Shown piece after piece: positions 57,109 to 64,000 of a stretch of 64,000 bases of DNA (position 1 is its first letter; every line of letters starts with the position of its first letter). The notes beneath the pieces were generated by a model. That model had not been told where the DNA came from and did no database searches. It saw only the letters and a program-made list of their open reading frames with translations. Source of the stretch: Candidatus Celerinatantimonas neptuna (GTDB taxonomy: Bacteria > Pseudomonadota > Gammaproteobacteria > Enterobacterales > Celerinatantimonadaceae); NCBI GenBank assembly GCA_911810475.1, contig OU461276.1, positions 3,783,501-3,847,500 of the forward strand. The letters are read 5' to 3'. A program made the position numbers and the translations under genes.

Positions 57109-57125
57109 CAAAGATCAACAGACCC
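57109..57125 (-). repeat. Right terminal inverted repeat of the IS
   Basis: Reads GGGTCTGTTGATCTTTG on the minus strand and is followed by the TA duplication at 57126-57127. Confidence 0.75.
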
Positions 57126-57144
57126 TAGAACATCGACAAAAATG

Positions 57145-57170
57145 ATGAAACACACCGAAGCGTGTTTCAT
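57145..57170 (-). terminator. Terminator of the rnm-yciO-scpAB-rluB operon
   Basis: ATGAAACAC (57145-57153) pairs with GTGTTTCAT (57162-57170). On the minus strand ATTTTTGT follows soon after. It lies 36 bases beyond the rluB stop and just outside the IS. Confidence 0.7.
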
Positions 57171-57205
57171 ACGAACAAGATTTAATCTCCAAAATTCTAT
57201 AGCTT

Positions 57206-58057
57206 CTAACGTTTTGAGGACTTTTGACTTCGATTAATCTGGTGTTTGCGAACAGAACGCCGGATCCTGGCACTGCGATTACGAACTTTATCGCCGGCTT
57301 TAAGCAGCGTCTTTATCTCAGCGGGTAACTGAACCAGCTGACGAAGATAATTGACGGTGTCTAAATCAACTTCTTTCCATGCACTACGCGGTAGCTGCTT
57401 TGGAAGAACGAGCTGCCCATAACGTGTTCTAATCAGGCGACTCACTTGTACCTGTTGTGATTCCCACATTCGCCTGACTTCACGATTACGACCTTCACTA
57501 AGTGTAACTTTCAGCCAATGGTTCATCCCTTCCCCACCTTGACGTTTGATACTCGTAAAACGTGCTACACCATCATCTAATTCCACACCACTCTGAAGTT
57601 TTTGAATAATAGCTTCACTGACTTCGCCAAATACCCGAACAGCATATTCTCGTTCAACTTCAAAGCGAGGGTGCATTAAACGATTAGCCAGTTCACCATC
57701 AGTGGTAAACAGCAACAGGCCTTGCGTATTTACATCAAGGCGCCCCACGGCTATCCAACGACCGGTTCGAAGCATTGGTAACCGATCAAAGACGGTTGGG
57801 CGACCCTGAGGATCATTTCTAGAACAAATTTCACCATCCGATTTGTGATAAATTAATACCCGGCATGGTTCATCGGCCGCGCGTCGTATATCTACGAGTT
57901 GACCATCAAAGCGAATGGCATCTTCGGCCTCTACACGATCACCTAATTTAGCCCTTTGGCCATTAATACTTGCCCGGCCAGCATCAATAGCTGCTTCCAT
58001 CTCACGCCGAGAGCCAAGGCCACATCGTGCAAGGACTTTTTGTAATTTTTCGCTCAT
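57206..58057 (-). CDS. rluB: 23S rRNA pseudouridine 2605 synthase
   Basis: Converts U2605 of 23S rRNA to pseudouridine. The 283 residues have an N-terminal S4 RNA-binding domain ([22 protein letters not shown]) and the RsuA/RluB catalytic domain. That domain has the active-site Asp in [33 protein letters not shown] and [15 protein letters not shown] basic tail ([19 protein letters not shown]) is usual for RluB. It is 25 bases after scpB and last in the operon, the same order as in E. coli relatives and vibrios. Confidence 0.93.
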   Translation of the reverse strand: MSEKLQKVLARCGLGSRREMEAAIDAGRASINGQRAKLGDRVEAEDAIRFDGQLVDIRRAADEPCRVLIYHKSDGEICSRNDPQGRPTVFDRLPMLRTGRWIAVGRLDVNTQGLLLFTTDGELANRLMHPRFEVEREYAVRVFGEVSEAIIQKLQSGVELDDGVARFTSIKRQGGEGMNHWLKVTLSEGRNREVRRMWESQQVQVSRLIRTRYGQLVLPKQLPRSAWKEVDLDTVNYLRQLVQLPAEIKTLLKAGDKVRNRSARIRRSVRKHQINRSQKSSKR

Positions 58058-58082
58058 GTCTCTATCCGCTTAAAAAATTGCG

Positions 58083-58646
58083 CTAAGTCTGAAAGTCCTG
58101 AGGAATTTTTTCAAGTAAAGATTGATCCAAATCTGGTAATTCATCGAGACTCTTTAAACCAAAGTAATCTAAAAAGACTTTTGTCGTCGCTAATAATGCT
58201 GGTCTGCCGGGAACTTCTTTATGGCCGACCTCCCTGATCCATTGCCTATCCATCAAAGTACCGATAATCGAACTACTCACCGTTACCCCACGAATGGCTT
58301 CAATTTCACCACGGGTAACCGGTTGCCGATAAGCAATTATCGTTAAAGTTTCAAGCATAGCACGGCTATATCTGGGTTGTTTTTCCTGCCACAGAGAAGC
58401 AAGCTGCAAAGCATACTCTGGCCGACTCTGAAATCGCCACCCATTCGCGACTTCTTGCAATTCCACGCCCCGTTTTTTATACCGCTCACCCAATTCTTCA
58501 AGAATAATAAGAATTTGTCCTTTTGATGCTCCAACACCAGCCAACACAGTTTGTTGTAAATCAGCCACAGTTAAAGGCCGACCAGCGACAAACAAAGCAG
58601 CCTCGACTAAATTCACCAAATCAGGTTTGTGGGTACAATCAACCAC
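58083..58646 (-). CDS. scpB: Segregation and condensation protein B
   Basis: A subunit of the SMC-ScpAB condensin in bacteria that carry it. It has 187 residues from the GTG at 58646, supported by AGGAGG 9 bases upstream; a longer frame to 58682 would start inside scpA with a weaker site. Tandem winged-helix domains are seen with VNLVEAALFVAGRPLT, RYSRAMLETLTIIAYRQPVTRGEIEAIRGV (partly) and VGHKEVPGRPALLATTKVFLDYF, all family signatures. It overlaps scpA by 8 bases. Confidence 0.9.
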   Translation of the reverse strand: MVDCTHKPDLVNLVEAALFVAGRPLTVADLQQTVLAGVGASKGQILIILEELGERYKKRGVELQEVANGWRFQSRPEYALQLASLWQEKQPRYSRAMLETLTIIAYRQPVTRGEIEAIRGVTVSSSIIGTLMDRQWIREVGHKEVPGRPALLATTKVFLDYFGLKSLDELPDLDQSLLEKIPQDFQT

Positions 58647-59490
58647 TAGACTCACCCTCCTGTTGATTTCCCTCAGCCTCATAAAGGATAATTTGGATAG
58701 GCGATAAAGGCTGACTTTGAAGGCAACGAATCAAACTATTTTTAATCAATTCTAAAATAGCCATAAAGCTGACAATCGCTCCCATACGCCCTTCACACGG
58801 TTCAAATAATTCCGTAAACCCTGTTAACTTCCCGGGCGTAAGTTTTGCCATAATGTCACTCATTCGCTGACGGGTCGATAATTGCTGGCGGCTCACTTCA
58901 TGACGAACGAACTGACCAGCCCGTTCTAAAACGTGTGAAAACGCAGCAATCAATTCAGCTAAATCAACCTCAGGATAAATAGTAACATCCGGTAAATCAT
59001 CTGGTTTTCCCAGTTCACTTACAAAAAAGTCGCGCTGAGACCTTGGATGTTTCTCAAGATGTTCTGCTCCATTTTTATACAATTCATATTCTTGCAAACG
59101 ACGAATTAACTGAGCCCTGGGATCGTCTTCCTCATCTTCCTCAATCGGTGGCTTTGGTAACAACAATCTCGACTTAATTTCAGCCAGTAACGCAGCCATA
59201 ACCAAATATTCAGCAGCTAATTCAAGTTTTAAAGACGCCATCGTCGACACATAATTCATATACTGACGGGTAATTTCAACAATAGGCAACTCAACAATAT
59301 TCAGCTTTTGACGACGAATCAGATATAACAAAAGATCAAGAGGCCCCTCAAAACGCTCCAGAATCACCTCAAGAGCATCAGGCGGAATATAAAGGTCGCC
59401 AGGGATCTCAAGCCATGGCTCGCCATCCACTGTTGCCAGAACTAATTGCCGGGGTTGTTCCGGTTCACAATGAGATACCTGATTGACCAT
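58639..59490 (-). CDS. scpA: Segregation and condensation protein A
   Basis: Kleisin-like partner of ScpB and SMC in chromosome condensation. The 283 residues contain the family opening LERFEGPLDLLLYLIRRQKLNIVELPI, then EYLVMAALLAEIKSRLLLP, an acidic linker (EEDEEDDPRAQLIRRLQEYE), and a C-terminal winged helix (IVSFMAILELIKNSLI). No smc gene is in the window. In gammaproteobacteria that use MukBEF instead, ScpAB may be retained; this cannot be judged here. It lies 35 bases after yciO. Confidence 0.92.
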   Translation of the reverse strand: MVNQVSHCEPEQPRQLVLATVDGEPWLEIPGDLYIPPDALEVILERFEGPLDLLLYLIRRQKLNIVELPIVEITRQYMNYVSTMASLKLELAAEYLVMAALLAEIKSRLLLPKPPIEEDEEDDPRAQLIRRLQEYELYKNGAEHLEKHPRSQRDFFVSELGKPDDLPDVTIYPEVDLAELIAAFSHVLERAGQFVRHEVSRQQLSTRQRMSDIMAKLTPGKLTGFTELFEPCEGRMGAIVSFMAILELIKNSLIRCLQSQPLSPIQIILYEAEGNQQEGESSG

Positions 59491-59525
59491 ACGCTATATA
59501 ACGTCCTTAACAATCCATTTGACAA

Positions 59526-60146
59526 TTAACTAAATGGGGTAATATCACCATGTCCATGACGGATAATTTCAACATCACCACCAGATAAATCTACAACGGT
59601 CGTAGGTTGTTCACCAACGACTCCCCCATCAATAATCAGTTCAACCTGTTTTTCTAATTTATCGCGAATCACCTCGGGATCAGATTCGGTAAAATCATTT
59701 CCTGGTAAAATTAAGCTCCCTGATAACATCGGCTCACCCAGAGCTTCGAGCAACGCTAAAGCGATTGGAGAATCAGGTACTCTTAATCCAATTGTCTTAC
59801 GTTTTGCATTCAGCAAGCGCCGCGGAACTTCTTTTGTGCCCCTGAGAATAAACGTGTAAGGGCCCGGAGTATTATTGCGCAATAAACGAAATGCACTATT
59901 TTCGACGCGGGCATAGACAGATAACTCTGACAAATCGCGGCACATTAATGTTAAATGGTGAGACGGTTCAAGTTGCCTGATTCGGATAATTTGCTCCAGA
60001 GCATGCTTATTCACAGCCAAAGAACCTATTGCATAACCAGAATCGGTTGGATAAACAACTACACCACCATCTCGGATAATTGCCGCAGCCTGACTCATCA
60101 GTCTGGTTTGCGGATTGACTGGATGGACCTGAAAAAACTGACTCAT
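59526..60146 (-). CDS. yciO: YciO, Sua5/YciO/YrdC family
   Basis: A 206-residue protein with the threonylcarbamoyl-AMP synthase fold: VVVYPTDSGYAIG, RHHLTLMCRDLSELS-like HHLTLMCRDLSELSVYA, GPYTFILRGTKEVPRRL, TIGLRVPDSPIALALLEALGEPMLSGSL and GEQPTTVVDLSGGDVEII. The gene lies immediately after rnm, and its length fits YciO rather than TsaC/YrdC. The exact activity of YciO is less certain than that of YrdC. GAGGGA precedes the ATG. Confidence 0.9.
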   Translation of the reverse strand: MSQFFQVHPVNPQTRLMSQAAAIIRDGGVVVYPTDSGYAIGSLAVNKHALEQIIRIRQLEPSHHLTLMCRDLSELSVYARVENSAFRLLRNNTPGPYTFILRGTKEVPRRLLNAKRKTIGLRVPDSPIALALLEALGEPMLSGSLILPGNDFTESDPEVIRDKLEKQVELIIDGGVVGEQPTTVVDLSGGDVEIIRHGHGDITPFS

Positions 60147-60156
60147 AAATATTCCC

Positions 60157-60999
60157 TCAGTCGATTAAGCAACCTGTTTCTAATGAAAATTTCTCCCAAA
60201 TAGGAATAATATTTTCAGGCAACGGCAGATAACGACCTAACTCTCGCCAGCGGGTCGGTCGATGGAAATCAGAGCCGACTGACCCAGCTAAATAATGCCC
60301 AATTGCTAATTCAGACAACCAACGCTGGTGATCCGGCTTAATTTGCGAAACACCAATCTCTAAAGCATCTCCACCCGCCTCAGCAAATTCACCGATTAAA
60401 CGACGAAGCCATTTATTCGATAGCTGGTACTGAAGAGGATGAGCTAACACAGCAACACCTCCAGCCTGATGAATCAACTGAATTGCCTGTTCAGTCGACA
60501 TCCATCGATTCGGAACATAACCTGGCTTTCCGCGGCTCATAAATTTCTGAAACACCTTATCAAAACTGCCAACAATACCACGTTCAACAATCACCTTAGC
60601 AATATGCGCCCGGGTAATGCAGCCACCTTTTGCCATTTCCAATACCCGCTCATACACGGGCTCAATACCTATTTTTGACAGACGACAGCTAATTTCGTAA
60701 GCCCTGTCATTCCGCTTTTGTCGTTGGACAACAAGTGATTGCTGCAACTGCTGGTTCGAAATCATAAAATTCAACCCAACAACATGAATTTCAAACCCTT
60801 CCCAGTCCGTTGATATTTCAACACCATTAATGATCAATAGACGCTTAGCCATTGCTTTAGCTACCGCTAATGCATCAGTTGAATCATGGTCGGTTATAGC
60901 CAAATAATCCAGTTGATGATTCTCTGCACGAACAACCAGTTCCTCAGGTGTAAGCTCACCATCTGAAATGGTCGTATGACAATGTAAATCAATTCTCAT
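60157..60999 (-). CDS. rnm: PHP-domain exonuclease RNase AM (YciV/TrpH)
   Basis: A 5'-3' exonuclease of the PHP family, known in E. coli to mature the 5' ends of rRNAs. The ATG at 60999 gives MRIDLHCHTTISDGELTPEELV, matching the usual start; the longer frame to 61032 would run into the trp promoter. Metal ligands lie in DLHCHTTISDG, AITDHDSTDAL, NGVEIST, VLAHPLQY and GSDFHRPT. It heads the minus-strand operon and is divergent from trp, the conserved arrangement behind the old name TrpH. Confidence 0.92.
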   Translation of the reverse strand: MRIDLHCHTTISDGELTPEELVVRAENHQLDYLAITDHDSTDALAVAKAMAKRLLIINGVEISTDWEGFEIHVVGLNFMISNQQLQQSLVVQRQKRNDRAYEISCRLSKIGIEPVYERVLEMAKGGCITRAHIAKVIVERGIVGSFDKVFQKFMSRGKPGYVPNRWMSTEQAIQLIHQAGGVAVLAHPLQYQLSNKWLRRLIGEFAEAGGDALEIGVSQIKPDHQRWLSELAIGHYLAGSVGSDFHRPTRWRELGRYLPLPENIIPIWEKFSLETGCLID

Positions 61000-61015
61000 A
61001 TATTTAAAAATTCTC

Positions 61016-61045
61016 TTGACATCAGTTGGCAATTTCCGTTTAACT
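61016..61045 (+). promoter_or_regulatory. trp operon promoter
   Basis: TTGACA (61016-61021) and TTAACT (61040-61045) with an 18-bp spacer. The boxes are the same as those of the E. coli trp promoter. No clear TrpR palindrome overlaps the -10 box, so repressor control is not shown by sequence. Confidence 0.75.
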
Positions 61046-61074
61046 TAATGGTATCAAATTAATTGAGGATAAGC

Positions 61075-61128
61075 ATGACTACTCTTAACATCATCTCAAA
61101 CCGTTGGTGGTGGCACACTCCAAATTAG
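61075..61128 (+). CDS. trpL: trp operon leader peptide
   Basis: A 17-residue frame, MTTLNIISNRWWWHTPN, with GAGGA 7-11 bases upstream and three consecutive Trp codons (61105-61113). Ribosome stalling on these codons when charged tRNA-Trp is scarce controls formation of the downstream attenuator. E. coli trpL has two Trp codons. Confidence 0.93.
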   Translation: MTTLNIISNRWWWHTPN

Positions 61129-61175
61129 GCGGGTGTGATTTGTTATGCGTATCTAAAAAGCAAAACCAAATTCTT

Positions 61176-61206
61176 AAAAGCCCGCATCTTGCGGGCTTTT
61201 TTATTT
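61176..61206 (+). terminator. trp attenuator
   Basis: AAAAGCCCGC (61176-61185) pairs with GCGGGCTTTT (61191-61200), followed by more T residues. GCGGG at 61129-61133, just after trpL, can pair with CCCGC of the first arm as the antiterminator. CACAC near 61114 can pair with GTGTG near 61134 as the pause hairpin. This is the classic four-segment attenuator. Confidence 0.9.
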
Positions 61207-61222
61207 TAAAGGGGAAAAGAAT

Positions 61223-62803
61223 ATGACAGGGCCAAAACCAACCCTGACCAATATCGTCGAAAAAATTGCTTACGTTGATGATCCCTTAGCACTTTATCAA
61301 CGTTTGCAACAGAATGACCGAGAAAGTGTTTTACTTGAATCAGCCGAAATCGATAGTAAAGCCGATCTAAAGAGTTTATTGCTTACTGACTGTGCCTTAA
61401 AAATCATCTGTCAGGAAAGAGATGTTCACTTCCAGGCCTTAAGTGACAATGGTCAGCAAATTATCTCTGTATTATCAGAGCATTTTCTACCCGCCCTCAT
61501 CACACAGAGCTCTAGTCGCCAACTTTCGTTACATTTTGAGCAGCCCGATCCTGATTTAGATGAGGATAGTCGGTTAAAGGCCCTTTCCCCTGTCAGCGCA
61601 CTACGGGAACTGATTCAATTATATGGACCATTAACTGACCATCCTGAAGGTTTGTTCCTTGGCGGTGCATTTAGTTTTGATTTCATTGCCAGTTTCGAAG
61701 AATTAATTGATGTACAGCCCAGCAACAATATTTTGCCTGATTTTCAATTCTACCTTGCCGAAACACTTTTACACCTTGATCATCAAAATAAAACTGCTGA
61801 GGTCATTGGCAGTCTATTCTCCGAACATCCGGAATACCGACTTACCTTGAACCATCGAATTAAGCAACTTCAGCAAATTTGTCAGGAAGATATAAAAATA
61901 CACGCCACCCCAATTGAAAACTATCAAAGCCACATCACAACAGATATGAGTGACAAAGAGTTCTGTGGATGTGTGAGTCAATTAAAAGAATCCATTATCA
62001 ACGGTGATATTTTTCAGGTTGTTCCATCCCGGGGGTTTTATCTTGATTGCCCACAACCGCTAGCCGCTTACAGGGAACTCAAAAAAACCAACCCCAGCCC
62101 TTATATGTTTTATCTTCATGATCCAAAATTTTCTATTTTTGGGGCATCTCCAGAAAGCGCTATTAAATATACGCCGGAAAATCGCCAGGTTGAAATCTAC
62201 CCTATCGCCGGAACCCGAAAACGAGGTTTTAATTCCGATGGAAGTATCAATTTGGACCTAGATGGCCGCTTAGAATTAGAACTACGCTTAGACAAAAAAG
62301 AAATAGCCGAACATCTAATGCTTGTTGATTTAGCTCGTAACGATGTTGCCAGAATTAGTGAACCGGGAACCCGTCACGTTTCAGATCTTCTCAAAGTCGA
62401 TCGATACAGCCACGTTATGCATCTAGTCTCCAGGGTTATTGGCACGCTGCGCCACGACTTAGATGCGCTCAATGCCTATCAGGCCAGTATGAATATGGGC
62501 ACGTTAACCGGAGCCCCGAAAATCAGTGCAGCCCAATTACTTCGAAAACACGAAGGGAAACGCCGAGGAAGTTATGGCGGAGCAATTGGTTATCTCACAG
62601 GCAATGGAACCATGGATACCTGCATACTAATCCGCTCAGCTTTTGTCAGAAATGATGTAGCCCAGGTCCAGGCCGGTGGTGGCGTCGTTTTTGATTCAAT
62701 CCCTCAGGCAGAAGCCGATGAAAGCCGAAACAAAGCCGCAGCCGTTCTTAATGCGATTGCCCTTGCTCACGGTTCAACACTTGCGGAGGTCTCTCGTGGC
62801 TAA
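61223..62803 (+). CDS. trpE: Anthranilate synthase component I
   Basis: Converts chorismate and ammonia or glutamine to anthranilate, the first step of tryptophan synthesis. It has 526 residues. The N-terminal feedback region contains [11 protein letters not shown], the LLES element that binds tryptophan. The chorismate-binding domain contains [49 protein letters not shown] and [22 protein letters not shown] precedes the ATG. It overlaps trpG by 8 bases. Confidence 0.95.
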   Translation: MTGPKPTLTNIVEKIAYVDDPLALYQRLQQNDRESVLLESAEIDSKADLKSLLLTDCALKIICQERDVHFQALSDNGQQIISVLSEHFLPALITQSSSRQLSLHFEQPDPDLDEDSRLKALSPVSALRELIQLYGPLTDHPEGLFLGGAFSFDFIASFEELIDVQPSNNILPDFQFYLAETLLHLDHQNKTAEVIGSLFSEHPEYRLTLNHRIKQLQQICQEDIKIHATPIENYQSHITTDMSDKEFCGCVSQLKESIINGDIFQVVPSRGFYLDCPQPLAAYRELKKTNPSPYMFYLHDPKFSIFGASPESAIKYTPENRQVEIYPIAGTRKRGFNSDGSINLDLDGRLELELRLDKKEIAEHLMLVDLARNDVARISEPGTRHVSDLLKVDRYSHVMHLVSRVIGTLRHDLDALNAYQASMNMGTLTGAPKISAAQLLRKHEGKRRGSYGGAIGYLTGNGTMDTCILIRSAFVRNDVAQVQAGGGVVFDSIPQAEADESRNKAAAVLNAIALAHGSTLAEVSRG

Positions 62804-63401
62804 AACTATTTTTTTACTCGATAATTTCGATTCATTTACTTATAACTTAGTTGATCAGTTCCGTTCAATGGGATATCCGGTCCGAATTTATCGGAATAAT
62901 CTTAGCGCTCAGGCGATTAAGTCACAATTAGATGCAGCTGAGGATCCCGTTTTAGTTCTCTCTCCTGGTCCGGGAAATCCAAGCCAGGCAGGATGCATGC
63001 TTGAACTCATCGGACAATGTAAAGGTGAAATTCCAATCATAGGCATCTGCCTGGGGCAACAGGCTATCGTCGAATATTATGGAGGGAAAGTAGGCAGAGC
63101 CAGTGAAACCGTACATGGCAAAGCATCTCTGGTGGAACATCAAGGTAACCGGATGTTTGAAAATCTGTCGAACCCTCTGCCTGTCGCCCGTTATCACTCC
63201 TTAGTCGCAACACAAGTTCCTCATAATCTGGAAGTTGTCGCAAATTATAAAGAAATGCCAATGGCTGTTCTTAATGAAGCAGATCGGGTGATCGGGTTTC
63301 AATTTCATCCCGAATCCGTTTTAACAAGCCAGGGTGAACAACTCTTACAACAGACATTAGAATGGGTCAGTGGCCAGCTGGAGGGACATGAATATGAATG
63401 A
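62796..63401 (+). CDS. trpG: Anthranilate synthase component II (glutamine amidotransferase)
   Basis: Supplies ammonia from glutamine to TrpE. It has 201 residues from the GTG at 62796, with GGAGGT 5 bases upstream; a longer frame from 62676 lies wholly inside trpE and is not used. It starts [21 protein letters not shown] and has the oxyanion strand SPGPGNP. The nucleophilic Cys lies in [15 protein letters not shown] and the His-Glu pair in [13 protein letters not shown]. It is a stand-alone TrpG, not fused to TrpD as in E. coli. It overlaps trpE and trpD by 8 bases each. Confidence 0.95.
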   Translation: MAKTIFLLDNFDSFTYNLVDQFRSMGYPVRIYRNNLSAQAIKSQLDAAEDPVLVLSPGPGNPSQAGCMLELIGQCKGEIPIIGICLGQQAIVEYYGGKVGRASETVHGKASLVEHQGNRMFENLSNPLPVARYHSLVATQVPHNLEVVANYKEMPMAVLNEADRVIGFQFHPESVLTSQGEQLLQQTLEWVSGQLEGHEYE

Positions 63402-64000
63402 GGTTCTTGAGCAACTCTATCAGGGAAATGATCTCACTCTGGCTCAAAGCCAGCAATTATTCGATCAAATAGTAAAAGGTCAACTCGACCCTATTGTGCT
63501 CTCGTCTTTTCTGACTGCATTAAAAATTAAAGGGGAAACACCGACTGAAATCGCTGGTGCTGCACAAGCATTATTGGAAAATGCAGCCCCATTTCCTACA
63601 CCTGACTATGAATTTGCCGATATTGTTGGAACAGGTGGCGATGGGTATAACACGATCAATATTTCAACTACAGCTGCTTTTGTAACAGCCAGCCTAGGAA
63701 TTAAGATCGCCAAACACGGTAACCGTAGTGTTTCTAGTAAATCCGGCTCATCCGACCTGCTTGCTGCGATGGGGATCAATATTGAGATGTCCCCACAAAC
63801 AGCCAGACAATGTCTCGATGATCTAAATCTGTGTTTTTTATTTGCACCTCAATACCATGCAGGAATTCGCCACGCCATGCCTGTGCGAAAAGCATTAAAG
63901 ACCAGAACCATTTTTAACGTACTCGGCCCGTTAATCAATCCGGCCCACCCAACAATGGAAATCATGGGGGTCTATGATCGAAGTCTGCTTAAGCCGATCG
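63394..64000 (+). CDS. trpD: Anthranilate phosphoribosyltransferase (3' end cut by window edge)
   Basis: Transfers phosphoribose from PRPP to anthranilate. The frame is open from the ATG at 63394 to the window end, 202 codons visible. The N-terminal helical domain is followed by the PRPP site [53 protein letters not shown] and [11 protein letters not shown] are all family signatures. It overlaps trpG by 8 bases. Confidence 0.95.
   Translation, partial: MNEVLEQLYQGNDLTLAQSQQLFDQIVKGQLDPIVLSSFLTALKIKGETPTEIAGAAQALLENAAPFPTPDYEFADIVGTGGDGYNTINISTTAAFVTASLGIKIAKHGNRSVSSKSGSSDLLAAMGINIEMSPQTARQCLDDLNLCFLFAPQYHAGIRHAMPVRKALKTRTIFNVLGPLINPAHPTMEIMGVYDRSLLKPI

Larger units (their letters stand above)
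56271..57125 (+). mobile_element. Decayed IS5-family insertion sequence (IS427-like group)
   Basis: An 855-bp element. The left end reads GGGCGTGTTGGTCTTTG (56271-56287), and the right end, read inward on the other strand, is GGGTCTGTTGATCTTTG (57109-57125): 14 of 17 bases agree. Each side is flanked by TA, the target duplication of this group. The single transposase gene is broken in several places, so the copy is not self-mobile. Confidence 0.85.

Noticed and set aside
1-64000. CRISPR array, prophage or phage-defence island
   Set aside because: No regularly spaced repeats, cas, integrase, restriction-modification or toxin-antitoxin genes are visible in the window.

Overview
This 64 kb window is a stretch of AT-rich gammaproteobacterial chromosome, roughly 40% GC by eye. 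Several features point to a facultative marine or brackish gammaproteobacterium near Vibrionales, Aeromonadales or Celerinatantimonas. They include GreB, a HexR-type regulator next to glucokinase, a trp operon with a leader peptide, the rnm-yciO-scpA-scpB-rluB block beside trp, a DUF3634 protein, and a PutA without its own DNA-binding domain next to an AraC-family regulator. The genus is an inference; no 16S or marker search could be run. Both edges cut genes: a PL9-like pectate lyase at the left and trpD at the right.

Layout. 1-8 kb: pectate lyase end, secreted DNase I-like phosphodiesterase, YihX-like HAD phosphatase, Kef-type antiporter, asnB and a NagD-like phosphatase. 8-15 kb: a chemoreceptor, a DUF3634 protein, a frameshifted ygjV, kdgK, a gamma-glutamylcyclotransferase-like protein, greB, a structured MITE-like element and alanine racemase. 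15.9-18.8 kb: a three-gene operon (dgcN, dgcA, D-amino acid transaminase) that looks like D-glutamate / D-amino acid catabolism. 19-25 kb: an unrecognised 436-residue protein, a putR-like AraC regulator, and putA followed by a separate gene for the aldehyde-dehydrogenase-superfamily tail domain that is fused in other PutA types. 25-30 kb: a GNAT, a GT9 glycosyltransferase, tRNA-Ser(GGA), and divergent glk and hexR. 30-36 kb: a second chemoreceptor, a lipoprotein, a candidate small RNA terminator, a double NTF2-like secreted protein bracketed by direct repeats, and class I fumarase. 36.5-47.5 kb: pabB-nudL, sdaA, a membrane coiled-coil protein, a CysB-like regulator, a DUF188 protein, an M20 amidohydrolase / DUF3311 / sodium symporter operon, and a phzF interrupted by an amber codon. 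48-56 kb: an MFS exporter, a GAF-GGDEF-EAL phosphodiesterase, DUF4870, two divergent isochorismatase-fold hydrolases (one PncA), hsp20 with a heat-shock-type promoter, and a lactonase / iron alcohol dehydrogenase pair resembling Agrobacterium blcC-blcB. 56.3-57.1 kb: a decayed IS5-family element. 57.2-61 kb: rluB, scpB, scpA, yciO and rnm on the minus strand. 61-64 kb: trpL, attenuator, trpE, trpG and trpD.

The gene set is mostly metabolic. Pectin breakdown feeds KDG, which kdgK phosphorylates for the Entner-Doudoroff route; glk feeds the same route, and HexR normally controls it. Proline, D-glutamate, serine, N-acyl amino acid and possibly gamma-butyrolactone catabolism are also present, with two chemoreceptors. 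I see no CRISPR array, prophage, phage-defence island or clear novel multi-gene system. The best leads are the D-amino acid operon, the split PutA, the blc-like pair, several intergenic repeats and palindromes, and two broken genes.
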